64,000 nucleotides of DNA from Pisolithus tinctorius (Eukaryota; Basidiomycota; Agaricomycetes; Boletales; Pisolithaceae). The notes beneath the pieces were generated by a model that was not told the origin of the DNA, searched no databases, and saw nothing but the letters and a program-made list of their open reading frames with translations. Shown here in pieces: positions 11,340 through 22,356 of this stretch (position 1 is the first letter of the stretch; every line of letters starts with the position of its first letter). Location: positions 6,138,001 through 6,202,000 of the forward strand of contig JANFAH010000002.1 of assembly GCA_024663395.1 (NCBI GenBank), read 5' to 3'. Position numbers and translations under genes: made by a program.

Positions 11340-12889
11340 AGGGGGGGATAGGGACTATGCACAGGTAAATCCTCACAATTTCTGCCCTATGTTTACACAG
11401 GAACAGCTTGTGTCATCCCTCCATACCACCACCCTCATGGCACCTGTGCTCCATGCTGTCATGGTCTTTGATGTTGAGTGCTTGCACTCCAACATCATCA
11501 CCACCCTACCTTCCAACCCTGTCTCCACCAGCCATCTCCCAACTCTGACTAAGCCTTGGTGGTCCCTGGACTCCAACAGTCTACTCCACCTTGACAGTTG
11601 CATCTTTGTCCCTGACATTGATGATCTCTGCCTTCAAGTGCTTTGGTTCAAGCATGACCATCCTCTAGCAGGCCATTTTGGACAAAACTGCACCCTAGAA
11701 CTCATCTGCAGGGACTACATGTGGCCTAACCTCTGCTCTGACATGAAAGAATACATCAGGTCCTGCACTGCCTGTGGACAGAGTAAAACTCTGCACCACT
11801 GCCCCTATGGTCTACTGAAGCAACTCCCTGTCCCAGAGAGACTGTGGAACTCCATCTCCATGGACTTCATCTAACACCTCCCCAACTCCAATGGTTACTC
11901 TGCCATCCTCATGGTAGTGGACCACCTCTCAAAGCAAGCAGTGTTCATCCCCACCCATGACTCCATCACCTCTGCCAAACTTGCTAAGCTCTTCCTTACC
12001 CATGTCTTCTCTAAGCATGGAGTACCTGCTAATGTCACCTCCAACAGAGGTCCTGAGTTTGTCTCTCACTTCTTCCACTCTCTAGGAAAGGTCCTTGACA
12101 TGTGTCTTCACTTCACTTCAGGTTACCACCCAGAAGGCAATGGCCAGACCAAGTGGACAAACCAGACCCTTGAGCAGTACCTCCACATCTACTGTAACTA
12201 CCAACAAGACAACTGGGCTGAGCTCTTACCCCTAGCAGAGTTTGCTTTTAACAATGCACCTGTTATGTTTCACCCCTATCTTTTCTCTTTTCACTGTACA
12301 TTTACTTTGTATTTGATCCATTGGACTTGATTTCCTTTTCGAGCTGTCTTCTCTCTGATCCGACAGCTCTCTACTTCCACCACTAGTGTTACTAGCTCAA
12401 TCATACACAGTGTTCCTCAGAACTTCGCCCTCAGTGTCCCTAACCTGGACCACTCTTACTGGCATTACCCATAAATCCTCTGTTGTTTACAGAGGTTACC
12501 TTCAGCCGTTGCTGGGTAGAAACTTTAGACTGCATCTGAGCTCTCCCTATGTCTTGACTTCAGTTGAGCGTAACAGCACCAAGTGCGACTACTGGAGTTT
12601 CCCCTTTCTTTGCCAACAAGGGTTACCATCCAAACCTGTCTGTGGTCCCTGACCAAGACTTCACCTCTCTGCAGGCCCATGACTATGTTGCTGAGCTCTC
12701 TGCCCTTCATGACTTCCTCCACCCCAAAATGTCTGCCACTCAGCAGCACTACCCAGGTCCAGCAGATGCCAAATGCATACCTCTGCCTGGGTTCAAGGTT
12801 GGAGAACAGGCCTACATCCAAGCCAAGTACTTCTGCTCCACTTGTCCTTTGGAAAAACTCTCTGAAAAGTACTTAGGTCTGTTCACCAT
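11340..12889 (+). repeat. Left arm of a 1.55-kb inverted repeat
   Basis: It pairs base for base with 16241-17790: coordinates always sum to 29130, so there are no indels, and no mismatch was noticed by eye. It covers the integrase and its solo LTR. Sequence outside both ends is clearly diverged. Confidence 0.85.
12261..12575 (+). repeat. Solo LTR of family C inside the integrase
   Basis: A 315-bp insert with termini TGTTATG and CGTAACA is flanked by a perfect 5-bp duplication GCACC (12256-12260 and 12576-12580). It splits the integrase between AFNNAP and SATTGVSPFF. The same insertion at the same site is present in the inverted gypsy at 16555-16869, so the two gypsy segments share this history. 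Confidence 0.9.
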
Positions 12890-12909
12890 CTTGGCCAGGC
12901 CAGGTATGC

Positions 12910-13345
12910 TGTAAGTTAGGTAGAAAGCGAAGCAAGGGGCTCCTAGGGATAGATAGAAATGGGTCTAGTTTGACCCAGAGGGACTCTGTGCTTGGATCAG
13001 TGAAAAAGAGGCAAAGGAGTGGATTTGAGTTGGGCAGAATGAATGGAATAGTGAAAGGAGTGAGTGTTGGTGTCTGGAGATCATCTGGGAGTGCCTCAAT
13101 GGGGGCTTGTCACATTCTTTCATTCACAGTCTTTTAATTATCACTGTCTTGCTGCCTTGCAGTCTGGTTTCCTCCTTTTTTTATTGTGTACTGTAGACCT
13201 ACACTACTGCGCAAAATTGCTGACTAAGCTACTGAAAATGCGCCACACAGGTAGGCTGAGTATCACTAATGCAAATCAAAGCAAAAATACAGTAGAAAGG
13301 ATAAAATAATTAAATCTCCTTAGTAGGGAGTACTTATTCCCTACA
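12910..13345 (-). repeat. LTR of family B, inverted copy
   Basis: A 436-bp LTR reads TGTAGGGAATAAG to CTAACTTACA on the minus strand and truncates gypsy copy 1. The flank ATGC before it and ACAC beyond the other family-B LTR (3705-3708, minus strand) could both derive from one ACGC target site. The next 250 bases (13346-13595) hold nothing I recognise. Confidence 0.75.
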
Positions 13346-13595
13346 TCTGAGGGGGACTTGAGAAAATGACTGTCCTCAGTCAACAAAAAGGGGGATTCAA
13401 AATGAAGGAACAGGTATCATATCAAAAATGAGTCCAGAAAATGAAAGGCATCAAGCTTCAAAACAGAAACAAGGAGACCATGTCAAGAAAAAGCAAAAGT
13501 CCACATGACTCACTTCACCAACCTGCAAGGGATGTGACCAGCATCAGGAAGCAAGCTGGCACAGGCACATGGCTGGGGAGAAGGTTCAGCCAGAG

Positions 13596-14295
13596 CATCA
13601 AGTCTGACCAACTCCAATGCTAGACAAGGTCTGGGGAGGGGTCCAGAAGCAAGTCCAACACAAAGGAACAGAACTCTGACTGGTGGAGTGTCAGCAGGAA
13701 TGAAGTCCACCAGAGTAAAGGTGGAGCAGAGTGAGGGTGTTGGGTTTGGCTCATGTGCTACCCCCTTGTACAATCTCAGCCCTTGTATTTCAGAGGTAGA
13801 GACCAGACAGGCAGGTGGAGGTTACTCTGATGGACAGAAGTCAGAGACAGAAGGAGTAGGAACTAAGTTGATATTTGTACTGGAGAACAGCAGAGTGCAA
13901 TACATGCTTTTATACTGCTATGGAGGTACAGTAACCAGAATCAGAACTGACATATGGAGACTCATAAATTTTCAAGTAAAACTTCCTGGACAATGAATGA
14001 AGGGAAGATGGAAAACATATGATGGGTAACATAGGACAAACCAAAAAGGAAACAGTCTAGGTGCAGGACCATGTGGTATGTGTGCTGTCAAGGAGAAGTC
14101 TGAAAGGAGGTCACATGACCCCTCAGAGAACAGTCCACATGGTCCAACAACAGACCAGCACAAGTCCAACAGCAGTTGGAGTGGAGAAGGTTCATAACTG
14201 ACAGAGGGCAGGTGGAGTTGGTGTGGAGTGAGTGAATGGTCAGCAGAATTGGGTGTGGAGTGAGTGGGGACCTAGGACAAATGCATGGTCATGAC
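13596..14295 (-). repeat. Gypsy LTR A, 3' LTR of the inverted copy
   Basis: This is the reverse complement of LTR A. The LTR start TGTCATGACC lies at 14295 and the TATA box at 13908-13914 (minus strand). The extreme U5 end is missing. A G-rich polypurine tract (14298-14305, C-run on the plus strand) lies just upstream on the element's own strand, as expected for a 3' LTR. Confidence 0.8.
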
Positions 14296-14488
14296 AGTGC
14301 CCCCCCCTTAGGGTCTGAACCCCTGAAGGCCACATGTTTGGGATGAGATCAACATGAGTTGATCATTTTGAAATTACTTGATGCCTCAAGGATAATGGCT
14401 TTAGCCACAGCAGAGCTCTGTCAGAGTTTGAAGAACCACCTAAAAACACATGTTAGGGTTCTGAACCTTCATATCTTTCTCCCATTAT

Positions 14489-15715
14489 CATGTCCTCACA
14501 GCACCAAACTAAAACCCCCCAGCCCACCCCTGGTCACTCTTGTGACTACTCCCAGGTTGCTGATGATGACCTTGTCATCCTTACAGATGACTCAACAGAC
14601 ACTGAGTGTGAGAAGGCAGTGGAGAAGGCTCATTGGCAAGAGGAGGCAGAGAAGAAGGAGTGAGAGTGTGAGGCAGAATGCAAGGCCAAGTGTGAGGAGG
14701 CAAAGAGGCAGAAAGCAGAGGAGGAGCAACTGGAGGTGGAGTGGGGGCAGAGGGAGGAGGAAGAGGCACAGGGGAAGAAGGCCACAGAGGAAGAGGCTGC
14801 ACAACAGAAAGCAGTGGTGGAGGAGGTGGAGAGAGAGCAGCAGAGGGCATTGGAGGAGTGAACCCAGGCCAGGTGGGATGAGACTGCCCAAAGGTGCATG
14901 GTGGAGTATTGTGAGTCAGGCAGAGCTGATTTGTATATTTTATACTTTATTTTCCTAGGTTATGTGGCACAGTGTATGACATCAACACTGCCCAGAGGGT
15001 CCCTGGGGCCTCTCTGGTGGCCACCACAACTAGAAGGCCCCTGTGCACTCACTGTATAGTGAGTAAAATGGCAGGACAGTGCAAGCCTGGACAGGGCAAG
15101 ACCAGGGCCTGCATGCCCTGTAAAAACAAGAAAAAGGTATGTAGTTGGACAAAGGAGGATGCAGTGGCAGGGCCATTGTAGAAGAGAGTGTGGATGGGAA
15201 GCTCCTGAGGGGAGAAGAAGAAGGTACCACAAGGGAAGGGAAAGGAAAAGGCGACAGAGCCAGAGGAGGTGGATGATGAGTGGGAGGCAGGTGAAGAGGA
15301 TGAGGAGGAGCCCATGACACTGCATGAGGGTCCCTCAAGGGCAGGGGACTCCTCATGGTGGGTGGAGTGGGAGCAGGAGCAGCTGCTGCAGGCCATGGAG
15401 AGGTATGCAGAGGCACATGAGAGGGCCACAATGGCCTTTGAGAGGATGGCAGCAGCAGTGGAGCAGATGGTGGAGGTGGCAGAGAGGACAGCCGATGCAT
15501 GGGGGACATACTCCACATGGGCAGAGTGGGCAGAGATGAGGAGGAGGGATGATGTGTGTGAGGCCAGAATGGCTGAGCTTGAGTGCATGGGAGGGGGTTG
15601 GAAGAGGCCACAGTTGGAAGTGGCAGAGGACAAGAACAATGAAGTGGATGAAGGTGTGGATGGGGACAACAAGGAAGAGGAGGAGGGTGGTGGAGAACAG
15701 AGAATGGAGGAGTAG
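14489..15715 (+). pseudogene. Antisense accessory gene of the gypsy element, copy b (longest)
   Basis: ATG at 14489 starts MSSQHQTKTPQPTPGHSCDY, followed by an acidic segment and a long Glu/Lys/Ala presumed coiled coil (14600-14870). An intron runs roughly 14893-14959 with acceptor TTCCTAG. Exon 2 gives VYDINTAQRVPGAS, then the cluster CTHCIVSKMAGQC and CMPCKNKKKVC (C-x2-C-x8-C-x9-C-x2-C-x6-C). A second coiled coil is rich in Glu/Ala/Met, with GGGWKRP, and ends at 15715. In-frame TGA/TAG codons at about 14663, 14860, 15179 and 15208 break it. It lies antisense between chromodomain and LTR, so it travels with the element. The function is unknown; a zinc-binding nuclear protein is a guess from the cluster. 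Confidence 0.65.
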
Positions 15716-16240
15716 TGTAGTTTTTCTTTCTTTGATTTTTTTTTTGTCTTTTTGTTTTTAGTTTGTATTTTTGTACTACTATGAAATAGACTTGTGACCT
15801 TGTATTAAGGTAGTTCAGTAAGGGGTGGAGTTGGCCCATGGAGGAGGGTTATGTGGGTGGAGTATCATGGCAGAGGTTGATGTGGGCCAGGTTTGTGTGG
15901 ATAGCATTCATGGAACATGGCAACTATGTTAAAGATGTGATCCAACTCAGTTGCAAGCAACCAAGAGGTTTCTTCATTGGTGTTCTCATAACCAGCCCAG
16001 CAGACCAGGTATAAGAGTTGGAAGTGGTGGTGATGGCAGCCCACCTTAGAGTCAAGTATCTCCAACACTTCATACTCAAGGTCACCATTGACATCCACTG
16101 GTGGAGGCAGAGGTTGTTGTCAGTTTGGGAAAGGGTTGGCCACTGCAGTCTCCAGTTGCAAGACATGGAAGACCAGGTGTACCAAATGCATAGAATCCAG
16201 GAGCTTAAGGGTGACAGAGTGCACACCTGGCCTGTCCAAG

Positions 16241-17790
16241 ATGGTGAACAGACCTAAGTACTTTTCAGAGAGTTTTTCCAAAGGACAAGTGGAGCAGAAG
16301 TACTTGGCTTGGATGTAGGCCTGTTCTCCAACCTTGAACCCAGGCAGAGGTATGCATTTGGCATCTGCTGGACCTGGGTAGTGCTGCTGAGTGGCAGACA
16401 TTTTGGGGTGGAGGAAGTCATGAAGGGCAGAGAGCTCAGCAACATAGTCATGGGCCTGCAGAGAGGTGAAGTCTTGGTCAGGGACCACAGACAGGTTTGG
16501 ATGGTAACCCTTGTTGGCAAAGAAAGGGGAAACTCCAGTAGTCGCACTTGGTGCTGTTACGCTCAACTGAAGTCAAGACATAGGGAGAGCTCAGATGCAG
16601 TCTAAAGTTTCTACCCAGCAACGGCTGAAGGTAACCTCTGTAAACAACAGAGGATTTATGGGTAATGCCAGTAAGAGTGGTCCAGGTTAGGGACACTGAG
16701 GGCGAAGTTCTGAGGAACACTGTGTATGATTGAGCTAGTAACACTAGTGGTGGAAGTAGAGAGCTGTCGGATCAGAGAGAAGACAGCTCGAAAAGGAAAT
16801 CAAGTCCAATGGATCAAATACAAAGTAAATGTACAGTGAAAAGAGAAAAGATAGGGGTGAAACATAACAGGTGCATTGTTAAAAGCAAACTCTGCTAGGG
16901 GTAAGAGCTCAGCCCAGTTGTCTTGTTGGTAGTTACAGTAGATGTGGAGGTACTGCTCAAGGGTCTGGTTTGTCCACTTGGTCTGGCCATTGCCTTCTGG
17001 GTGGTAACCTGAAGTGAAGTGAAGACACATGTCAAGGACCTTTCCTAGAGAGTGGAAGAAGTGAGAGACAAACTCAGGACCTCTGTTGGAGGTGACATTA
17101 GCAGGTACTCCATGCTTAGAGAAGACATGGGTAAGGAAGAGCTTAGCAAGTTTGGCAGAGGTGATGGAGTCATGGGTGGGGATGAACACTGCTTGCTTTG
17201 AGAGGTGGTCCACTACCATGAGGATGGCAGAGTAACCATTGGAGTTGGGGAGGTGTTAGATGAAGTCCATGGAGATGGAGTTCCACAGTCTCTCTGGGAC
17301 AGGGAGTTGCTTCAGTAGACCATAGGGGCAGTGGTGCAGAGTTTTACTCTGTCCACAGGCAGTGCAGGACCTGATGTATTCTTTCATGTCAGAGCAGAGG
17401 TTAGGCCACATGTAGTCCCTGCAGATGAGTTCTAGGGTGCAGTTTTGTCCAAAATGGCCTGCTAGAGGATGGTCATGCTTGAACCAAAGCACTTGAAGGC
17501 AGAGATCATCAATGTCAGGGACAAAGATGCAACTGTCAAGGTGGAGTAGACTGTTGGAGTCCAGGGACCACCAAGGCTTAGTCAGAGTTGGGAGATGGCT
17601 GGTGGAGACAGGGTTGGAAGGTAGGGTGGTGATGATGTTGGAGTGCAAGCACTCAACATCAAAGACCATGACAGCATGGAGCACAGGTGCCATGAGGGTG
17701 GTGGTATGGAGGGATGACACAAGCTGTTCCTGTGTAAACATAGGGCAGAAATTGTGAGGATTTACCTGTGCATAGTCCCTATCCCCCCCT
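16241..17790 (-). repeat. Right arm of the 1.55-kb inverted repeat
   Basis: Reverse complement of 11340-12889 without indels. The 3.35-kb spacer between the arms holds LTR B, LTR A, the antisense gene and the chromodomain. Confidence 0.85.
16555..16869 (-). repeat. Solo LTR of family C in the inverted integrase
   Basis: This is the mirror image of 12261-12575, with flanking duplications GGTGC at 16550-16554 and 16870-16874. Confidence 0.9.
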
Positions 17791-18507
17791 TTTGGGTAGA
17801 CATCCCAATGGCATGTAAGTGCATTGGGCTTAGCTCCTACACACCTTCTGCAGCTCAGGCCAGTTTTGGACTGCCTGAACTTTCTCAGCAGACATGGTGA
17901 GACCAGAGGGAGAGAGAATGTAGCTGAGGTACTCAATGGAGTTGGAGTGGACCTTGCACTTCTCTGGCTTGGCATAGAGACCATGCTATCAAAGGCAGCA
18001 GAGTACCTCTTTTACATGATCACAGTGTGACTCCATGTCCTGTGAATAAATTAAAATGTCATCAAGGTATACCATGATGCAGACATTGAGCATATCCACA
18101 AAGATGCTATTAATGAATTGCTGAAAAGCTGCAGGCACATTAGTCAGAATGAAGGGCATTACCTGCCACCTGTAAGAACCATAATGAGTGTGGAAAGAAG
18201 TTTTCCATTCATCTCTGTCTGTGATGTGGACTAGATGATAGGTATGGTGGAGGTTGATCTTGGTGTAGACTTTAAGTATGGCTTGGAGAGTTGAGCAGGT
18301 CAGAGATGAGCAGCAGTGGGTAGTGATCTTTCTTTGTGATTTTATTAAGTCCTCAATGGTCTACACAGAGGCAGAGTGACCTGTCCTTCTTCTTTATGAA
18401 GAGGACAGGGGCACCATGAGTGGAGGTGGACTGCGTGATGAAACCATAGCCAAGATACTCATCAATGAAGGTGTGGTGAGCTTCAAGCTCTGGTGGAGAC
18501 AGCACAT

Positions 18508-20430
18508 AATGTACCTACTTTGTATTGTATCATACAACCAAACAAGGTTGACAATTGGCCATGTTGCACAGACTGGCTAAAGTTGAGCCCACCTCTGAGT
18601 TGTCATTGTGTCACACAGCATAGCCATGATCATTGGATGTCACCATACTGCACAGTGTGGCTGAGGGGTTACTACTATATACATCTTGCCTGGATGATCC
18701 TGGCATGGATTCTGGCAAGTTGGGAAAGGTCTGGTACTAACCTGGTCTGGGCTCACTGGCATGAGCCCAGCATGTGTCAGCAATTGTCAGTGGGTCAGAA
18801 GGCATTCCACTGTAATTCTATTGGGTTGGTATGAATGCCAGGCTAATTCTAGTAAGCTGGGACAAATGCTGGGATAATGCCAATAAGCCAGGAAACATAC
18901 CAGTCTTGTGCTAGTGGGCTGGCACAGATGCCAAGGTGGTGATGGTCAGTTGGCATGGATGCCAAGCTAATTCCAGTTGGCCAGTATGGATGACAGCCAC
19001 CACACTATTTCCAGTGGGTCAGAAGGCATACCAATGTACATCCATTGGGCTGGGATGAGTTATGGCAACTTCTAGTATGCTGGGTCACATACCAGCCTTA
19101 TGCAAGTGGGCCATGACAGGTGCCTGGATTATGGCAGGTAGTTGGAATATACATCTAGCCAGCTTTCATGCCAGGAATAGTAAGCAGGGACCCATACCAG
19201 TAGAGTGCAAATATGCCAGAATAGAGGATAAACTGGTGGTGGTGTGTGGGCATGGATGCTCATCTAATTCCAGGTGGGCTGGATGGATCACAGCCTGCAG
19301 GATATTTGCAGTGGTTCGGAAAGCACACTAGTGGGATGCTATTGGGCATGTATGACTTCCTGACATTTCCAGTTAGCTGGGCCAGATCCCATGTTATTGC
19401 CAGTGAGCCAGGATATCTACCTGGCTGAATCTAGGGGACTGGCAGGGGACCAAGGCCAGTGACAGTTGGTTGGCATCAATTCCTAACTAACTCCAGTTGG
19501 CCAGAATGGATCACACCCTCCAGGCTATTTACAGTGGTTCAGAAGGCATTCCAGTGGGACAGTATTGGGCCAGTATATGTTCCAGCCAAATCCAGTCAGC
19601 CAGGTCAAATTACCAGTTGTTGAACATGACCTGGGACACATACTAGCTGCAATATAGTGGGCCAGCACAGGTTCAGGGCTGTTGGCAGTTGTTTGGCATC
19701 AATTCTGAACCAACTCCAGTTGGCTGGGATGGATGACACCCTCTGGGCTATTTACAGTGGTTCAGAAGGCACTCCAGTGGGATTCTATTGGGCCAGTATA
19801 TGTTCTGGCCAAATCCAGTCAGCTGGATCAAATTCCCAGTTGTTGACCATGACCTGGGATACCTACCAGCCACAATGTAGTGGGCCAGCACAGGTCCAGG
19901 GCTGGTGGCAGTTGTTTGGCATCAGTTCTGAACCAACTCCAGTTGGCCAGGATGAATGACACCCTCTGGGCTATTTACAGTGGTTCAGAAGGCACTCCAG
20001 TGGGATTCTATTGGGCCAGTATATGTTCCAGCCAAATCCAGTCAGCCGGATCAAATTCCCAGTTGTTTATCATGACCCGGGATACCTACTGGCCACAATG
20101 TAGTGGGCTGGCACAGGTCTAGGGCTGGTAGCAGTTGTTTGGCATCAGTTCTGAACCAACTCCAGTTGGCCAGGATGGATGACACCCTCTGGGCTATTTA
20201 CAGTGGTTCAGAAGGCACTCCAGTGGGATGCTATTGGGCCAGTATATGTTCTGGCAAAGTCCAGTCAGCTGGGCCAAATTCCCAGTTGGTGACCATAACC
20301 TGGGACACATACTGGCCTTATGCTAGGGGACTGGGACAGATGCCCAGCCTAGGGTGGTTGATTGGCATGGATGCCCAGTTAAGGCCACTTGATGTTACTG
20401 GTTTAGATGATGGGCTAGTCTTTTGGCATC
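18508..20430. repeat. Satellite-like block built on CCAG-N4-CTGG palindromes
   Basis: No gene is seen. Short units of roughly 40 bp recur, centred on CCAGTTGGCTGG-type palindromes and the phrases ATGGATGCC and GGTTCAGAAGGCA. They are looser at 18800-19430 and ordered into a 223-bp higher-order repeat after 19437. The block starts abruptly at the gypsy RT breakpoint (18507). By analogy with the arrays inside the ends of the giant transposon it may be the subterminal zone of another large DNA transposon, which is inference. Confidence 0.6.
19437..20300 (+). repeat. 223-bp tandem repeat, about four units
   Basis: Near-identical units start with GTGGGCCAGCACAGG at about 19657, 19880 and 20103, exactly 223 bp apart, with a more diverged unit before them. 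Open frames across it are simply translations of the repeat. Confidence 0.85.
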
Positions 20431-20990
20431 CCCTTGTGAATGCATGAGCCATACAAATAGTGTCCCATATATATTGGCTGGGCTGGGAAGCTATTGTCTA
20501 TGGGGCTGATATATCAGTGGCCTGTGTAATAAGGCTCAGCTGGACCTGCAGTGTTCCGTTTGGAATGGTGGGAGCATATTTCAGTGTGCCATGTGCATCG
20601 GCCTCAGCCCAAATTGGAGTGCCCATGTACTATGGAGGGCTTATAGTCCATTGTACCATGACCTTTGGGTGGGCCCAGATATTGTGATCCCATAGGACAG
20701 GCTGGATGAATACTCCAGTGTTTCATGGTGTACAGGAGGCCCACGATATGGTGTCCCATCTGTCTTGAGTCAGCCCATGTATTATGATCACCAATCCATG
20801 TGGTCTGGCACATATGCCACAGTCTCATGCACAACAAGCAAGCCAATCTCCCAGTGTGCTGTCTGACTGGATTTGGCTCGAGTTGAAGTGTTCCACCAAT
20901 TACGGGCCAGCCATAGTCGAAATTTGGGAAAGGTATATGGCAAATAACTTGGCTTGGGATGGCATATAATATCTATAGAACCACCTTTAC
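20431..20990. other. Unassigned spacer downstream of the TET/JBP gene
   Basis: CpG-poor sequence with loosely repeated CCCAT and CCATGT-containing phrases. I see no coding region on either strand that looks better than chance. Confidence 0.4.
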
Positions 20991-21017
20991 ATGGACCCCC
21001 TATTGGATAAGTGTAGG

Positions 21018-22320
21018 TTATATGGAAGGTCCCACCAGACCTGCAGGCATCAACCAAGTCTGGACATTCTGAGCTCTCATCCAGTCCCCATGGGGTATCT
21101 CTATCCAATTGTGTATGTTGTCCCTCATGTAGTAGGCAAAGCAACATTGGTTCCCACCCACAGAACTAACCCCATGTTGAAGAAGCCAGCTGGAAAATGC
21201 AACTACAGTACTGGGGTTGTAAAGGAACTGAAGGTGAAGTGTGGGGATATCCAATACACAATCTTCATAATTGCCAACCATGACCAGCATGTCATACCAA
21301 TTGGACTGTGAGTGTGGGTCCCAGTGAAAGGGTGTGGTCTGGTTAGAGATTACAGAGACATTAGTAAAAACCAACAGCCAGTGCTGCAAGGCATCCTGCA
21401 TATCTTGGTTATGCTGACTTGACCATATGTCCAACAACTGCATTGCTTGCCTTCCAGCCTCATACAGGCCTGGGTGCATAATCGAAAGCGCACCAGAGAG
21501 GATGGCAGCTGGGAGGTAAGACCGCTGGGACCATTCATGACCAGCATCCATCCATAGGTCAGTGGAAACTGATGGGGCAAAGTTCAGGGTCTGGATGCCA
21601 CTTGAGAGACATACCCCTGAGGTAATATAACCATACCATATGCCCCTGTTGGTGCCTGGCTGGGGAAAACTCCAGGCACCCCAGTGACCATGAAGTGTGA
21701 TTGAAATATTCAGCATTTTTCTGCCAGGAGCCACTTGTCATACTCCTGGACATTGCATTGTGAAGGGGGTCCAGAGTGGCAAGCATGTGTGTCTGCAGGG
21801 ATGCCTGAATAATATAGAGTGTAAAGGAAATGTTTGAACTGACTTGCAAATCATTGGTGATGGCGCTGGGAAGGTACCACAATGCAATGGTATCACTGGT
21901 ACCAAGGATTACCATAGGTTCATCCACAAAGCCAGTCAGACTTGATGGATGTGCTGCCAGGTGGCCTGCCTCCCAGGTTTCATCAACCCCCAATTCCATA
22001 GCTGAAAGGCACTCAGAAAGCTGTATCAGATCAATGCTGCTTTGCTCTGCAATTCAATTTACATTTGATTTTACATTCAGCCAGGACATCAGCTTACTTC
22101 TATTATTGTATGCTGCATGCATGCTGGCCACTATCTGATTCATAGTGACAATGCCATGTGTTGGAATCTGGAGTGGAGGATCTGGTTTGGGGGCATTTGG
22201 TCCAAGAAAGTTTGACTGGAGAATTCCCAGCACATATAGTGTGTAATATCCTGGGTGGTGCTGTGATTTATTGCCATTAAGATCAGAAGATGATATAGTG
22301 AGCATGGTGTTGATGATGGG
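21018..22320 (-). CDS. TET/JBP-family 2-oxoglutarate/Fe(II) dioxygenase, N-terminally truncated, frame-broken
   Basis: TET/JBP enzymes oxidise 5-methylcytosine or thymine in DNA using Fe(II) and 2-oxoglutarate. On the minus strand, exon 1 (22320-22098) is joined by a 51-nt GT-AG intron (22097-22047) to exon 2, which reaches the stop at 21018. The C-terminal core shows the iron ligands: HxD in TPFHWDP (about 21318-21330) and the distal His in LLQHGVSS (about 21172). The 2-oxoglutarate Arg is in YYMRDNIH (about 21126). LSGALSIMHPGLYEAG and WYDMLVMVG also fit the fungal TET/JBP family as I know it. A frame change near 21620-21650, between QQGHM and GVCLSSG, means either one indel or an unseen small intron. 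The 5' end abuts a transposon at 22357. Such genes are reported to be amplified with KDZ transposons in mushrooms (established knowledge). The family call is firmer than intactness. Confidence 0.72.
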
Positions 22321-22356
22321 TTATCTGGTACCCTGTAGTGTGTAGTATGGAACTGT

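Larger units (their letters stand above)
9252..12909 (+). pseudogene. Pol (protease, RT, RNase H, integrase), gypsy copy 1, truncated
   Basis: Aspartic protease with IDSGSSHCFVD is near 9390-9430. Reverse transcriptase covers about 10070-10800 with the catalytic motif YLNDILIYS, whose usual first Asp reads Asn. RNase H covers about 10850-11280, and a purine-rich tract lies near 11336-11350. Integrase starts about 11389: an HHCC zinc finger ending CTAC, catalytic Asp in SMDFI and in the NRGPEF region (Asp to Asn), and Glu in the EGNGQTKWTNQTLE region. The integrase is interrupted by a 315-bp solo LTR and cut at 12909 by LTR B. Stops lie at about 9525, 10440, 10792, 11128, 11320 and 11872; several read CGA or CGG in the younger copies. 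Confidence 0.85.
15860..18507 (-). pseudogene. Gypsy pol of the inverted copy: RT, integrase and chromodomain, deleted
   Basis: Read on the minus strand, RT is truncated at 18507, inside the segment upstream of the first catalytic motif. It includes the YLDDILIYS region near 18050-18080. The RNase H domain is deleted (junction near 17843), so the RT thumb joins the linker before integrase. Integrase (17760-16120) carries the same solo LTR C as copy 1, and the chromodomain covers about 16100-15865 (LEYEVLEILDSK, YLVCWAGYENT). Stops and missing domains make it inactive. The break at 18507 abuts unrelated satellite DNA. Confidence 0.8.

Noticed and set aside
19657..20447. Three overlapping Trp/Gly/Ser-rich open frames
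   Set aside because: The frames restart every 223 bp because they are the tandem repeat itself.
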